Notes under the pieces: model-generated
Told to the model about the DNA's origin: nothing
Seen by the model: only the letters and a program-made list of their open reading frames with translations
The model's database searches: none
Origin: Paenibacillus sp. BIHB 4019
Lineage (GTDB): Bacteria > Bacillota > Bacilli > Paenibacillales > Paenibacillaceae
DNA length: 64,000 nucleotides
Assembly (NCBI RefSeq): GCF_002741035.1
Contig: NZ_CP016808.1
Coordinates: 5,690,501 to 5,754,500 of the forward strand
Direction of reading: 5' to 3'
Shown: piece by piece, positions 1-8,891 of the stretch
How the letters are laid out: every line of letters begins with the position of its first letter
Position numbering within the stretch: position 1 is the stretch's first letter
Translations under genes and position numbers: made by a program

Positions 1-1182
1 AGCAAGCATCCGCTTATCGTAGCTGGAGGCGGCGTCTTGTATGCGTCTGCGACCTCCGAGCTGCAAGCCTTCGCTGAAGCTTTCGGCATTCCGGTTACGG
101 AAACGCAGGCCGGAAAAAGCGCATTCGATTGGCGCCATCCGCTGTATGCAGGAGCCATTGGTGTCACAGGCGCACTGGCAGCAAACGAATGGGCCAAACA
201 GGCTGATCTGGTTATTGGCGTCGGCACGCGCTACTCGGATTTTACAACCGCCTCCAAGTCCGCATACGCGAACCCGGATGTGCAGTTTATTAACATTAAC
301 TTAAATGGCGCTGACGCAGCGAAGCTAGGCGGGGAAGCGGTAATTGCCGATGCCCGCACTGGTTTGCAAGCGCTGCAAAGTGCGCTTCAAGCAGCGAATT
401 ACAAGAGCAGCTACACCGATGCGGAAGTGGCGCAGCGCAAAGCGGCGTGGGACGCAGAGGTTGATCGTCTTTATAAGGAAGAGCATGAAGATGGCTTCTC
501 CCAAACCCGCGCGCTAGGCGTTATTAACGAAACGATTGATTCGTCTTCCGTCGTCGTTGGCGCTGCCGGAAGCCTGCCCGGCGATTTGCACCGCTTATGG
601 CGTTCGACAGAGCCGAAAACGTATCATATGGAATATGGTTTTTCCTGCATGGGCTACGAAGTTAGCGGCGCTTTCGGAGCAGCACTCGCCGAGCCGCAGC
701 GCGAGGTGTATGCGATGGTCGGCGATGGCAGCTACTTGATGCTGCATTCCGAGCTAGTGACGAGCTTGCAGGAGCAGCGCAAGTTTACGATATTGCTTTT
801 TGACAATCATGGGTTCCAATGTATTCATAACTTGCAGCGCGAGCATGGCAGTGATGGCTTCGGCAATGAATTCCGCTACCGCGAAGCGAGCACAGGCAGA
901 TATACCGGACAGCCGCTGCCGATTGATTTTGCTGCCCATGCCCGCAGTCTTGGGGCCAGTGCGTACAAAGCAACCAATGCGGAGGAGCTACGTGCTGCTT
1001 TGCTTCAGGCGAAACAGGAAGAGCGCACGACACTGATTGAAATTAGCGTATTGCCGGGCACAAACTCCGGCGGCTATGAATCCTGGTGGCATGTTGGCGT
1101 TCCTGCTGTGTCAGAGAGCGATAAAGTTCTCAAGGCACATGCAGCGATGCAGGTAAAGCTCAGCAAGGCGAAGCAGCTGTAA
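1..1182 (+). CDS. iolD: 3D-(3,5/4)-trihydroxycyclohexane-1,2-dione acylhydrolase, 3' part
   Basis: The reading frame is open from base 1, so the N-terminal part lies outside the window; about 393 residues remain of a family usually near 620-640. IolD is a thiamine-diphosphate enzyme of cytosolic inositol catabolism that opens the ring of diketo-inositol to 5-deoxy-glucuronate. The visible part holds the middle TPP-family domain and the C-terminal ThDP-binding domain, whose metal/ThDP motif GDGSYLM starts at residue 241 of the fragment and ends in the matching Asn about 27 residues later. The fragment reads GIPVTETQAGK, a typical IolD segment. The TTG at 37 is only an internal codon. It is followed after 40 bases by iolE in the same direction, so it belongs to the inositol operon. 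Identification is firm because of the neighbours. Confidence 0.93.
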   Translation, partial: SKHPLIVAGGGVLYASATSELQAFAEAFGIPVTETQAGKSAFDWRHPLYAGAIGVTGALAANEWAKQADLVIGVGTRYSDFTTASKSAYANPDVQFININLNGADAAKLGGEAVIADARTGLQALQSALQAANYKSSYTDAEVAQRKAAWDAEVDRLYKEEHEDGFSQTRALGVINETIDSSSVVVGAAGSLPGDLHRLWRSTEPKTYHMEYGFSCMGYEVSGAFGAALAEPQREVYAMVGDGSYLMLHSELVTSLQEQRKFTILLFDNHGFQCIHNLQREHGSDGFGNEFRYREASTGRYTGQPLPIDFAAHARSLGASAYKATNAEELRAALLQAKQEERTTLIEISVLPGTNSGGYESWWHVGVPAVSESDKVLKAHAAMQVKLSKAKQL

Positions 1183-1222
1183 CAGGTTGATCCTATTTTT
1201 GAATAAGGAGCTGGGGTAAGCA

Positions 1223-2125
1223 ATGAAGCCATTTACATTTTCACTCGGCATTCACCCGATTAACTGGGTTGGCGAGGATGTGCGGGAGCATGGGGCGGAT
1301 ACGACCTATGAACAGATTTTGGATGATATTCAGCGGCTGGGGCTGACTGGAACGGAGATGGGACGCAAATATCCGGCGGATACTGATGTATTGCGCGAGG
1401 AACTGGGCAAGCGAGGCATTCAGCTCGTGTCCCAGTGGAAATCGGTGCTGCTTTCTGATCCCGCATATCGCGAGGCCGAGCTTGAGGGCTACCGAAAGCA
1501 TGCCGAGTTTTTGCAAAGCATGGGGAGCAAGGTGATTAGCACGGCTGAGGTCGGCGGCTCGCTGCATTTTGATCCGCGGCGTACGCCTAATGAGACGCAA
1601 GTGCTGCGGCTGGATGAAGCGGGCTGGCAGTCGCTGGCGACAGGCCTTAACGCTGCCGGAAAAATAGCGGCTGAATACGGCTTAAAGCTGGCTTACCATC
1701 ATCATGGCGGAACCGTAGTTGAGCAGCCGGAGGAAATCGACAAGCTGATGGAGCTGACGGACCCGGCCTATGTGCATCTGTTGTTTGATACAGGTCATGC
1801 TTATTATGGCGGAGCGAATCCGCTGGATGTGCTGAATAAACATTATGACCGCATCGCATATATTCATTTGAAAGATATTCGCCAGTCTGTACTCGATGAA
1901 GCTCGCGCAGAACAGGCCGATTTCGTCACTTGTATTCGCAAAGGCGTCTTTACGGTGCCGGGTGACGGGTGCCTTGATTTTGCACCAGTTATTCAGGAGC
2001 TCACGGCTCGCGGCTATAACGGCTGGGCGATGCTTGAAGGCGAACAGGACCCTGCGATTCATAATCCCTATGAATACGCGAAGAAAGCGATTAGCTACTT
2101 AACTTCATTAAATAACTCGAATTAA
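1223..2125 (+). CDS. iolE: 2-keto-myo-inositol (inosose) dehydratase
   Basis: IolE removes water from 2-keto-myo-inositol to give the diketone that IolD hydrolyses. The 300-residue length is normal. The sequence begins with the family signature FSLGIHPINW and has the features of an AP-endonuclease-2-like TIM barrel with metal ligands: an early Glu (TGTEMGRKYP), His residues in KLAYHHHGGTV, DTGHAYYGG and the HLKD segment, and a late Glu in AMLEGEQDP. The ATG at 1223 is preceded by GGAG at 1207, about 12 bases upstream. It lies between iolD and iolC on the same strand with 40-base gaps, consistent with co-transcription. Confidence 0.94.
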   Translation: MKPFTFSLGIHPINWVGEDVREHGADTTYEQILDDIQRLGLTGTEMGRKYPADTDVLREELGKRGIQLVSQWKSVLLSDPAYREAELEGYRKHAEFLQSMGSKVISTAEVGGSLHFDPRRTPNETQVLRLDEAGWQSLATGLNAAGKIAAEYGLKLAYHHHGGTVVEQPEEIDKLMELTDPAYVHLLFDTGHAYYGGANPLDVLNKHYDRIAYIHLKDIRQSVLDEARAEQADFVTCIRKGVFTVPGDGCLDFAPVIQELTARGYNGWAMLEGEQDPAIHNPYEYAKKAISYLTSLNNSN

Positions 2126-2167
2126 GTATTTCATAACATTAAATAACTTTAGGAGGTGGGCCCTCGA

Positions 2168-3175
2168 ATGTCTTATATCACATATAACGCAGCGAAGCCG
2201 CTGGATTTCACGGCTATCGGCCGCTTGTGCATCGATCTGAACGCGAATGAAATTAATCGCCCGATGGAAGAGACCATGACGTTTACCAAATACGTTGGAG
2301 GCTCTCCGGCGAATATTGCGATTGGCATGTCCCGATTGGGGATGAAAACATCGTTTATCGGCAAGGTTGCCGATGACCAGATGGGCCGTTTTATTACGAC
2401 GTATTTGGAAAATAATCAAATTGCCACCTCAGGCGTCGTTACGGATGACAGCGGTGCAGTGACAGGGCTTGCTTTTACCGAAATTAAAAGCCCGACGGAA
2501 TGCAGCATCTTAATGTACCGCGACAACGTAGCTGACCTGTTGCTTAAGCCGCAAGAGGTTAGCGAGGAGCTGATTGCCCAGTCTAAAATGCTCCTTATTT
2601 CGGGTACGGCGCTGGCGCAAAACCCTTCACGCGAAGCGGTGTTCCTGGCCATCGATTATGCCCGCAAGCATGGCGTCGTTATTGCCTTTGATCTTGACTA
2701 CCGTCCATATACGTGGAACTCGCCGGAGGAAACGGCAATCTATTACAACCTGGCTGCTGAAAAATGCGATATTATTATGGGTACTAGAGAAGAATTTGAC
2801 AATATGGAAACATTCGAGCCTAATCCGGAGCGTGATGACCATGTGACCGCAGCCAAATGGTTTAATTATGCCGCGCAAATTGTCATTATCAAGCATGGCA
2901 AGGACGGCTCCATTGCTTACACGAAGGATGGCGCTTCGCACCGGGCCAAAAGCTTCCCTGCCAAAGTCATTAAAACGTTCGGAGCAGGCGATTCGTATGC
3001 GGCAGGCTTTTTGTACGGCAGCATGCAGGGCTGGTCGATTGAGAAAAGCATGGAGTTCGGCAGCGCCGCTGCATGTATCGTCATTTCCAGCCACAGCTGC
3101 TCTGACGCTATGCCGTCCGCCGAGCAGGTTCAAGACTATATTGACCGCTGCAACCGCGGTGAAATCATCATTTAA
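2168..3175 (+). CDS. iolC: 5-dehydro-2-deoxygluconokinase
   Basis: A PfkB-family sugar kinase of 335 residues that phosphorylates 2-deoxy-5-keto-gluconate in the inositol pathway. The N-terminal PfkB substrate region (FTAIGRLCIDLNAN, then YVGGSPANIAIGMSRLG) and the C-terminal ATP/anion-hole motif GAGDSYAAGF, with the catalytic Asp near residue 275, are clear. A GTG at 2156 is also in frame, but the Shine-Dalgarno AGGAGG at 2151-2156 overlaps it, so the ATG at 2168 (11 bases after the SD) is the start. It is followed by mmsA after 27 bases. Single-domain; the fused aldolase (IolJ-like) domain seen in some proteobacterial IolC proteins is absent. Confidence 0.93.
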   Translation: MSYITYNAAKPLDFTAIGRLCIDLNANEINRPMEETMTFTKYVGGSPANIAIGMSRLGMKTSFIGKVADDQMGRFITTYLENNQIATSGVVTDDSGAVTGLAFTEIKSPTECSILMYRDNVADLLLKPQEVSEELIAQSKMLLISGTALAQNPSREAVFLAIDYARKHGVVIAFDLDYRPYTWNSPEETAIYYNLAAEKCDIIMGTREEFDNMETFEPNPERDDHVTAAKWFNYAAQIVIIKHGKDGSIAYTKDGASHRAKSFPAKVIKTFGAGDSYAAGFLYGSMQGWSIEKSMEFGSAAACIVISSHSCSDAMPSAEQVQDYIDRCNRGEIII

Positions 3176-3202
3176 TTTTAAAACAGAGAGGATTGAGTGG
3201 AT

Positions 3203-4654
3203 ATGACAGCAACATTAAGCAATTGGATTGGTGGAAAATGGGTAGCCTCGGTATCAAAGCAGACAGAAGCCGTTTACAATCCGGCAACGGAAGAGGTGCT
3301 GGCTTATGTGCCGCTATCTTCGAATGAAGATGTGGAGCAGGCTGTAGCCAATTCGAAGGAAGCATTCACTTCATGGAGCCGCACACCTGTACCGAAACGG
3401 GCCCGCGTATTGTTCAAATACCAGCAGCTGCTCGTTGATCACTGGGAAGAGCTGGCACAGCTTGTAACGAAAGAAAACGGCAAAAGCTACGCCGAAGCTT
3501 ATGGCGAAGTGCTGCGCGGCATTGAATGCGTCGAATTTGCGGCGGGTGCGCCTAATTTGATGATGGGCAAGCAGCTTCCTGACATTGCGACTGGACTGGA
3601 ATCTGGCATGTACCGCTATCCGATTGGCGTAATCGGCGGTATTACACCGTTTAACTTCCCTATGATGGTGCCATGCTGGATGTTCCCGCTTGCGATCGCC
3701 TGCGGCAATACGTTCGTGCTTAAGCCATCGGAGCGGACGCCGCTGCTCGCCAATCGTCTTGCTGAGCTTTTCCATGAAGCGGGTCTTCCGGCTGGCGTGC
3801 TGAACATCGTTCATGGCGCGCATGATGTCGTTAACGGCTTGCTGAAGCATCCCGATGTAAAAGGCATTTCCTTCGTTGGCTCGCAGCCGGTAGCGGAGTA
3901 TGTATATCGCACAGGAACGGCGGAAGGCAAACGTGTTCAAGCGCTCGCTGGCGCGAAAAACCATTCCATCGTTATGCCGGATGCCGACCTTGATCTGACG
4001 GTCAAAGAAATTACGAACGCTGCCTTCGGCTCCGCAGGCGAACGCTGCATGGCTTGTGCGGTTGTCGTCGCTGTTGGCGACGTGGCTGACAAACTCGTAG
4101 CCAAGCTGCTGCAAACAGCGGATTCGCTAACGATCGGCAACGGTTTGGAGGAAGGTATTTTCCTAGGTCCGGTCATTCGCGGACCACATAAAGAGCGGAC
4201 GCTTCGCTATATTGAAATCGGCGAGCAAGAAGGCGCACAACTGCTGCGCGACGGACGCAAAGATGCTGCGGCTGCGGCAGATGCAAAAGGTTATTTTGTC
4301 GGGCCGACCTTGTTTGATGGCGTACAGAAGGAAATGACGATCTGGAAAGATGAGATTTTCGCTCCGGTACTGGCGATTGCACGGGTTGCGACGCTGGAAG
4401 AAGCGATTGAGCTTGCCAATGCGTCGGAGTTTGCAAATGGCGCTTGTCTGTTCACGAAGGATGGCAGCAACGTCCGTACATTCCGCGAAACGATTGAAGC
4501 GGGCATGCTCGGCGTCAACCTTGGCGTTCCAGCACCAATGGCATTCTTCCCTTTCTCCGGCTGGAAAAAATCGTTCTACGGCGATCTGCATGCCAACGGC
4601 ACAGATGGCGTCGAATTTTACACACGCAAAAAAATGGTGACCGCTCGTTGGTAG
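3203..4654 (+). CDS. mmsA: (methyl)malonate-semialdehyde dehydrogenase (CoA-acylating)
   Basis: NAD- and CoA-dependent aldehyde dehydrogenase (IolA) that converts malonate semialdehyde, the last inositol intermediate, to acetyl-CoA and CO2. Length 483 residues, as usual. The ALDH core is intact: [15 protein letters not shown] for the cofactor region, KPSERTP with the conserved Lys, FVGSQPV, and the catalytic Cys near residue 282 in GSAGERCMA, the form typical of MMSDH. A GTG at 3197 is in frame, but the SD-like AGAGAGGA at 3185-3192 fits the ATG at 3203 better. It sits inside the iol operon between iolC and iolG, which separates it from a generic aldehyde dehydrogenase. Confidence 0.93.
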   Translation: MTATLSNWIGGKWVASVSKQTEAVYNPATEEVLAYVPLSSNEDVEQAVANSKEAFTSWSRTPVPKRARVLFKYQQLLVDHWEELAQLVTKENGKSYAEAYGEVLRGIECVEFAAGAPNLMMGKQLPDIATGLESGMYRYPIGVIGGITPFNFPMMVPCWMFPLAIACGNTFVLKPSERTPLLANRLAELFHEAGLPAGVLNIVHGAHDVVNGLLKHPDVKGISFVGSQPVAEYVYRTGTAEGKRVQALAGAKNHSIVMPDADLDLTVKEITNAAFGSAGERCMACAVVVAVGDVADKLVAKLLQTADSLTIGNGLEEGIFLGPVIRGPHKERTLRYIEIGEQEGAQLLRDGRKDAAAAADAKGYFVGPTLFDGVQKEMTIWKDEIFAPVLAIARVATLEEAIELANASEFANGACLFTKDGSNVRTFRETIEAGMLGVNLGVPAPMAFFPFSGWKKSFYGDLHANGTDGVEFYTRKKMVTARW

Positions 4655-4708
4655 CCTGAAGGGCAGCCAAATGAATAACGGATAATCGCATAAAGGAGAC
4701 CAATCAAA

Positions 4709-5734
4709 ATGGTACAAAAAATTAAAATCGGCATTATCGGCGCAGGCCGCATCGGAAAAATCCATGCCGACAACTTGCTGCGGCTCCCGCAGGTGGAAAT
4801 TGCCGCAATCAGCGATTTGTTCGCTAACGCGGAGCTGGAAGCATGGGCTGCTGAACGCGGCATCGCTACCGTTACGAAAGACAGCGCTGCGCTTATCGCA
4901 GACCCTGCAATTGACGCCATTTTCATTTGCTCTTCAACAGATACACATGTGCCGCTCATTAAACAGGCTGCGGAAGCAGGCAAGCATATTTTTTGCGAGA
5001 AACCGGTCAGCATGACGCTTTCGCAAACAGAGGAAGCAGTCGAAGCGGTAGAGAAAGCGGGCGTAAAGCTGCAAATCGGCTTTAACCGCCGCTTTGACCA
5101 CAACTTTAAACGGATTCGCGAGCATGTAGAGCAGGGAACGATTGGCGAGACGCATATTATAAAAATTACGTCGCGCGATCCGAACCCGCCTCATAAAGAT
5201 TACATCAAGGTGTCCGGCGGTATTTTCATGGATATGATGATTCATGATTTCGATATGGCGAGATTTTTGGCAGGCAGCGAGGTTGAGGAAGTTTTTGCGC
5301 AAGGCAATGTTCTCATTGATCCTGTATTCGCAGAATGCGATGATCTCGATACTGCGATTGTGACGCTGCGCTTTCAAAACGGGGCGCTCGGCGTAATCGA
5401 CAACAGCCGTCAAGCCGTATACGGCTACGATCAGCGTGTCGAGGTATTCGGCTCCAAAGGCAGTGCCGCCGCAACGAATGATCACCCGAATACAGCGGAA
5501 ATTAGCACAGCCGAGGGCATTGTGCGGGATAAGCCGCTGCACTTCTTCCTTGAACGTTACAACGCTGCTTATGTAGAGGAAACCCAGTTGTTTATCGAAG
5601 CGCTGCTGCTGGATAAGAAGGTAAAGGTCGATGGTCACGATGCGCTGCAAGCCGAGCGGATTGCAAGAGCGGCGAAACTGTCAGTGAAGCTTAGACGGCC
5701 AGTGAAGCTAAGCGAGCTGCACGAGCTTACGTAA
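4709..5734 (+). CDS. iolG: myo-inositol 2-dehydrogenase (Gfo/Idh/MocA family)
   Basis: IolG oxidises myo-inositol (often also D-chiro-inositol) to 2-keto-myo-inositol with NAD, the first pathway step. The 341-residue protein starts with a Rossmann fold, GIIGAGRIGKIHAD at residues 8-21, followed by the family EKP triad (E97-K98-P99, Lys catalytic), NRRFD, and the MIHDFDMARFL segment that supplies the catalytic Asp/His pair. The SD AAAGGAG lies at 4692-4698, 10 bases ahead of the ATG. Gfo/Idh proteins act on many sugars, so the inositol call rests on the operon; alternatives are D-chiro- or scyllo-inositol dehydrogenase. Confidence 0.92.
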   Translation: MVQKIKIGIIGAGRIGKIHADNLLRLPQVEIAAISDLFANAELEAWAAERGIATVTKDSAALIADPAIDAIFICSSTDTHVPLIKQAAEAGKHIFCEKPVSMTLSQTEEAVEAVEKAGVKLQIGFNRRFDHNFKRIREHVEQGTIGETHIIKITSRDPNPPHKDYIKVSGGIFMDMMIHDFDMARFLAGSEVEEVFAQGNVLIDPVFAECDDLDTAIVTLRFQNGALGVIDNSRQAVYGYDQRVEVFGSKGSAAATNDHPNTAEISTAEGIVRDKPLHFFLERYNAAYVEETQLFIEALLLDKKVKVDGHDALQAERIARAAKLSVKLRRPVKLSELHELT

Positions 5735-5766
5735 GTAGACGGATACAAGAAAGGTTGTGTGCGCAA

Positions 5767-6597
5767 GTGTCTGATTTAATCGTAAAACCAAGCGCTGCTC
5801 CGGGCGAGCAGGGCGAACTGATGAACATAACGCCGCAAAGCGCAGGATGGGAGTATGTTGGTTTTCGCATCGTCCATCTGGAGCCGGGCGAGCAGCTTAA
5901 GCAGAACACGGATGAAAATGAAGTATGCCTCGTGCTGCTGAGCGGACGCGCGGATGTGCGCACTCAGAAAGAAGAGTGGAGCAATATCGGCCAGCGGATG
6001 AGCGTATTTGAGAAAATTCCGCCATATTCGGTTTACGTGCCCAATGATGACTTTTATCAAATTGAAGCGGTAACTGCGCTGGATATCGCCATTTGCTCTG
6101 CTCCTGGCCAAGGCCAGCATGAAGCGAGACTGATTGCCCCGGATGCTGTAGGTGTTGAGCAGCGCGGATATGGCAATTTGGAGCGGCAAATCCATAACAT
6201 TTTGCCAGAAACAGCGCCGGCGGACAGCCTGCTTGTCGTTGAAGTGTTTACGCCAAGCGGACATTGGTCCAGCTACCCGCCGCATAAGCATGATCAGGAT
6301 GCGCTGCCGAATGAATCGCTGCTGGAGGAAACGTATTATTTTCGCGTAGAGCCTGAGCAGGGCTTCGCCATTCAACGTGTATATACGGATGACCGTTCGC
6401 TTGACGAGACGCTTGTCATTCGCAATGGGGAGGCGGTTCTCGTGCCGCGCGGTTACCACCCTGTAAGTGCGCCTCCGGGCTATGAGGTGTATTATTTAAA
6501 CGTGATGGCTGGACCTACCCGCATTTGGAAATTTCATAATGATCCGGACCATGCCTGGATTATGACGAAGCCTGCTGAAGATACGGCTAAAGCCTAG
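5767..6597 (+). CDS. iolB: 5-deoxy-glucuronate isomerase
   Basis: IolB isomerises 5-deoxy-glucuronate to 2-deoxy-5-keto-gluconate, between the IolD and IolC steps. It is a bicupin metalloprotein; the metal-site segment SSYPPHKHD and the downstream Glu in EETYYFR, plus VPRGYHPVSAPPG in the second half, are all present. A TTG at 5755 is in frame but touches the SD AGAAAGG (5748-5754), so the GTG at 5767, which gives MSDLIVKP, is the more likely start (276 residues). It is the last gene of the operon and is followed by a clear terminator at 6633. Having iolB last and no iolJ nearby leaves the aldolase step unaccounted for in this window. Confidence 0.92.
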   Translation: MSDLIVKPSAAPGEQGELMNITPQSAGWEYVGFRIVHLEPGEQLKQNTDENEVCLVLLSGRADVRTQKEEWSNIGQRMSVFEKIPPYSVYVPNDDFYQIEAVTALDIAICSAPGQGQHEARLIAPDAVGVEQRGYGNLERQIHNILPETAPADSLLVVEVFTPSGHWSSYPPHKHDQDALPNESLLEETYYFRVEPEQGFAIQRVYTDDRSLDETLVIRNGEAVLVPRGYHPVSAPPGYEVYYLNVMAGPTRIWKFHNDPDHAWIMTKPAEDTAKA

Positions 6598-6632
6598 AAA
6601 GCAGCGCCGGTTTACAAGGGCAACAACTATAG

Positions 6633-6677
6633 TAGAAACCAGCTTTCGTTTTGTGGAGGCTGGTTTCTATCTTTTTA
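6633..6677 (+). terminator. Rho-independent terminator of the iol operon
   Basis: A perfect 11-bp stem (TAGAAACCAGC at 6633-6643 with its complement at 6659-6669) and a 15-base loop, followed by TCTTTTT. It lies 35 bases after the iolB stop and separates the operon from the LacI-type gene. Confidence 0.85.
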
Positions 6678-6697
6678 AGCCAATTACACCAATTTCA

Positions 6698-6726
6698 TTG
6701 CAAGATAACATGCTGTGATACATAAT
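6698..6726 (+). promoter_or_regulatory. Sigma-A-type promoter for the LacI-family gene
   Basis: TTGCAA at 6698-6703, a 17-base spacer and CATAAT at 6721-6726, each five of six to consensus, 35 bases before the regulator's ATG. Together with the terminator upstream this suggests the regulator has its own transcript. Confidence 0.5.
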
Positions 6727-6760
6727 AAATCTACCAGTTCAAAAGTAACGGAGGTCGTTT

Positions 6761-7774
6761 ATGAAAGCTACTATTTATGATATCGCCAGAGAAGCGGGCG
6801 TCTCCATTGCGACGGTCTCCCAAGTCATTAACGGCAAGGGGAAAATCAGCGAAGAGCGGCGAAATGAAGTGATGCGCATTATGGAGCGGCTTAACTACCA
6901 GCCGAGTGTAATCGCTTCCGCGCTTACCGGGAAGCGGACGTATACGCTTGGTCTGCTCGTTCCAGACATATCCAACCCCTTTTTCGCCGAAATTGCCCGT
7001 GCCGTTGAGGATCAGAGCCGCCGATTAGGCTACAGCCTCGTCATATGCAGCACGGACAATAAAGACGAGCGGGTAGAGCGTTATTTGTCGCTGCTGCGGC
7101 AAAAAAGTGTGGACGGCATCATTATCGGTACCGGAATCGATAACGAAGATATTATTAAGCCGCTGCTGACGCAGTCCATCGCTGTAGCGCTCATTGCGCG
7201 GGATATGCCTGCTCTGGCTGTGCATACGGTCATCGTTGAGGATTTTAAAGGCGGAGCGCTTGGCGCTGAGCATTTGCTGAAGGAAGGGCATCACCGGGTC
7301 GCGGTGCTTGCCGAGCATATGAAGGTCAGCAGCAGCCGCGAACGGGTTAGCGGATTTAGAAGCATCGTTGAAGCGGCAGGTCTGCCCTGGTCCGACGCTT
7401 CCGTCAAGTTTTGCGACTATACGCTGGAGGATGGCAAGCGCAAAGCGCTGGAGCTGCTGAAGCAGACGGAGCGTCCGACCGCCTTGTTTTGCTGTAATGA
7501 GCTGCTCGCTATTGGCGCGCTGCAAGCGGCAAAGGAGCTTAAGCTGCGCATCCCGCGCGACGTATCGGTAATCGGCTTCGACAATACGATTTTAGCCTCG
7601 GTCAGTGATCCGCCGCTAACGACGATTGCCCAACCGATTGAAGCAATGGGGAAAAAGGTTGTTGATTTGCTGGTGGAAGCGCTGCAGGAAAAAACAGCTG
7701 CGGCCAAAGCGGAACGTATCGTTCTGGAGCCCGAGCTCATCGTTAGACAATCGACGAGTTCCATGCATCTGTAA
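6761..7774 (+). CDS. LacI-family transcriptional regulator, probably of the iol operon
   Basis: 337 residues: an N-terminal LacI helix-turn-helix and hinge (YDIAREAGVSIATVSQVING, with VIASALTGKRTYTLG following) and a periplasmic-binding-protein-like effector domain (LGLLVPDISNPFFAEIAR, VIGFDNTILASVSDPPLTTIAQP). Such proteins are sugar- or cyclitol-responsive repressors. Its place immediately downstream of iolB and in the same direction suggests it controls inositol catabolism; in Bacillus subtilis that role is played by a DeoR-type protein, IolR, so this would be a non-orthologous regulator. The SD AACGGAGG lies about 8 bases before the ATG. The effector is not readable from sequence. Confidence 0.85.
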   Translation: MKATIYDIAREAGVSIATVSQVINGKGKISEERRNEVMRIMERLNYQPSVIASALTGKRTYTLGLLVPDISNPFFAEIARAVEDQSRRLGYSLVICSTDNKDERVERYLSLLRQKSVDGIIIGTGIDNEDIIKPLLTQSIAVALIARDMPALAVHTVIVEDFKGGALGAEHLLKEGHHRVAVLAEHMKVSSSRERVSGFRSIVEAAGLPWSDASVKFCDYTLEDGKRKALELLKQTERPTALFCCNELLAIGALQAAKELKLRIPRDVSVIGFDNTILASVSDPPLTTIAQPIEAMGKKVVDLLVEALQEKTAAAKAERIVLEPELIVRQSTSSMHL

Positions 7775-7790
7775 CCTGTGACGATTTTGC

Positions 7791-8891
7791 TTAAGAGGAA
7801 GGGCGGCTTTGCAGTTTGTTTTTGACAATAGCCCAAATGAAAATAAATGTCATGGAGCCGCCTTCAATAATAAGCGATACAAACGGAAACCAGTAGCTTA
7901 AATAGCGATCCACTATGTAGCTTTCATTGCTATAAGGAAACATCGGGCTAAACACGAATATCGCTCCAAAAACATATACCCATAGCTTATGCGATTTCAT
8001 CCCCAGCCACTGCGAAGTACCTTCCGCAACAGCATAATATAAGGTTGAGATCGTAATAAACGAGCCCGAAATAAAGATGAGCAGCAGCAGCACCTCAATT
8101 CGTTCAAAAATAATAAACTGGGTCACTCTCGACAGAATGTAAACCGGGTTTTCAAAATGGCCCGCCATTACAGGCCCCATGACTGCTATGCTGTATAATA
8201 AATACAGCGTCATGACCGAGGTGCCAAGCACAACCGCATATACCTTCATGCGGAAAATGTTCTTCTGGTTCTGGATATGCGGCATCAGCATCCCCATCAT
8301 AATGCAAATGCCGAACCAGCTGCCTGGATAGATCGCTCCATGCAGGGCAGGAAACAGTCCGTTCTCAAATTGGGGAAGCAGATAGCCCAGCCGGAGATAG
8401 GGCGTACAGCTAGCGAACAAAATAATTGAAGTTAACAAGATAATAACGCCAATTATTTGGCTAAGCCTCGCGATGGCTTCAATTCCTTTTACAGCTGCGA
8501 GCCCTGCGCATAACGTCATCGATATGGAAAAGACGAGGCGAGGTGTTTCGGGCATTAACGTCCGCGATAAAAAATCGCAGTAAATCCACATGGCCGTCAC
8601 TATTACTCCTAGAAAGAACAACAGAAAAAAAAGGCCAACGACCTTCCCTGTTTTTCCTAATATCGAGCGCGTATATTGAATCAGTGATTGTCCGGCATAC
8701 ATTCTGCCGAGCCGATAGAGCAAAATCGCCACATAAATATCGATGACGGCCCCTAATGCCATAGACAGCCATAGGTCCTGCTTCACCTTGGCAATCAGTT
8801 GGCTAGGAACCGAGAAAAACGTAAGAGAGGTAATCGATACAAAAATGATGAAAAAGAATTGGCTGGCTGATATTAGATTATTCTTTTTCAA
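7791..8891 (-). CDS. Spore germination protein, GerAB/GerKB family (B subunit permease)
   Basis: A 366-residue polytopic membrane protein with about ten hydrophobic segments, starting SASQFFFIIFVSITSLTFF, of the amino-acid/polyamine/organocation type. In GerA-type receptors the B subunit in the spore inner membrane binds the germinant. The start is TTG at 8891, which overlaps the upstream gerAC-like stop codon (TTGA), with an SD-like AAAGGATG 8 bases ahead, so the two are translationally coupled. It is the last gene of a three-gene receptor operon in the order A-C-B, as in gerK of B. subtilis. It converges on the LacI-type gene with only 16 bases between the stops. Confidence 0.9.
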   Translation of the reverse strand: MKKNNLISASQFFFIIFVSITSLTFFSVPSQLIAKVKQDLWLSMALGAVIDIYVAILLYRLGRMYAGQSLIQYTRSILGKTGKVVGLFFLLFFLGVIVTAMWIYCDFLSRTLMPETPRLVFSISMTLCAGLAAVKGIEAIARLSQIIGVIILLTSIILFASCTPYLRLGYLLPQFENGLFPALHGAIYPGSWFGICIMMGMLMPHIQNQKNIFRMKVYAVVLGTSVMTLYLLYSIAVMGPVMAGHFENPVYILSRVTQFIIFERIEVLLLLIFISGSFITISTLYYAVAEGTSQWLGMKSHKLWVYVFGAIFVFSPMFPYSNESYIVDRYLSYWFPFVSLIIEGGSMTFIFIWAIVKNKLQSRPSS

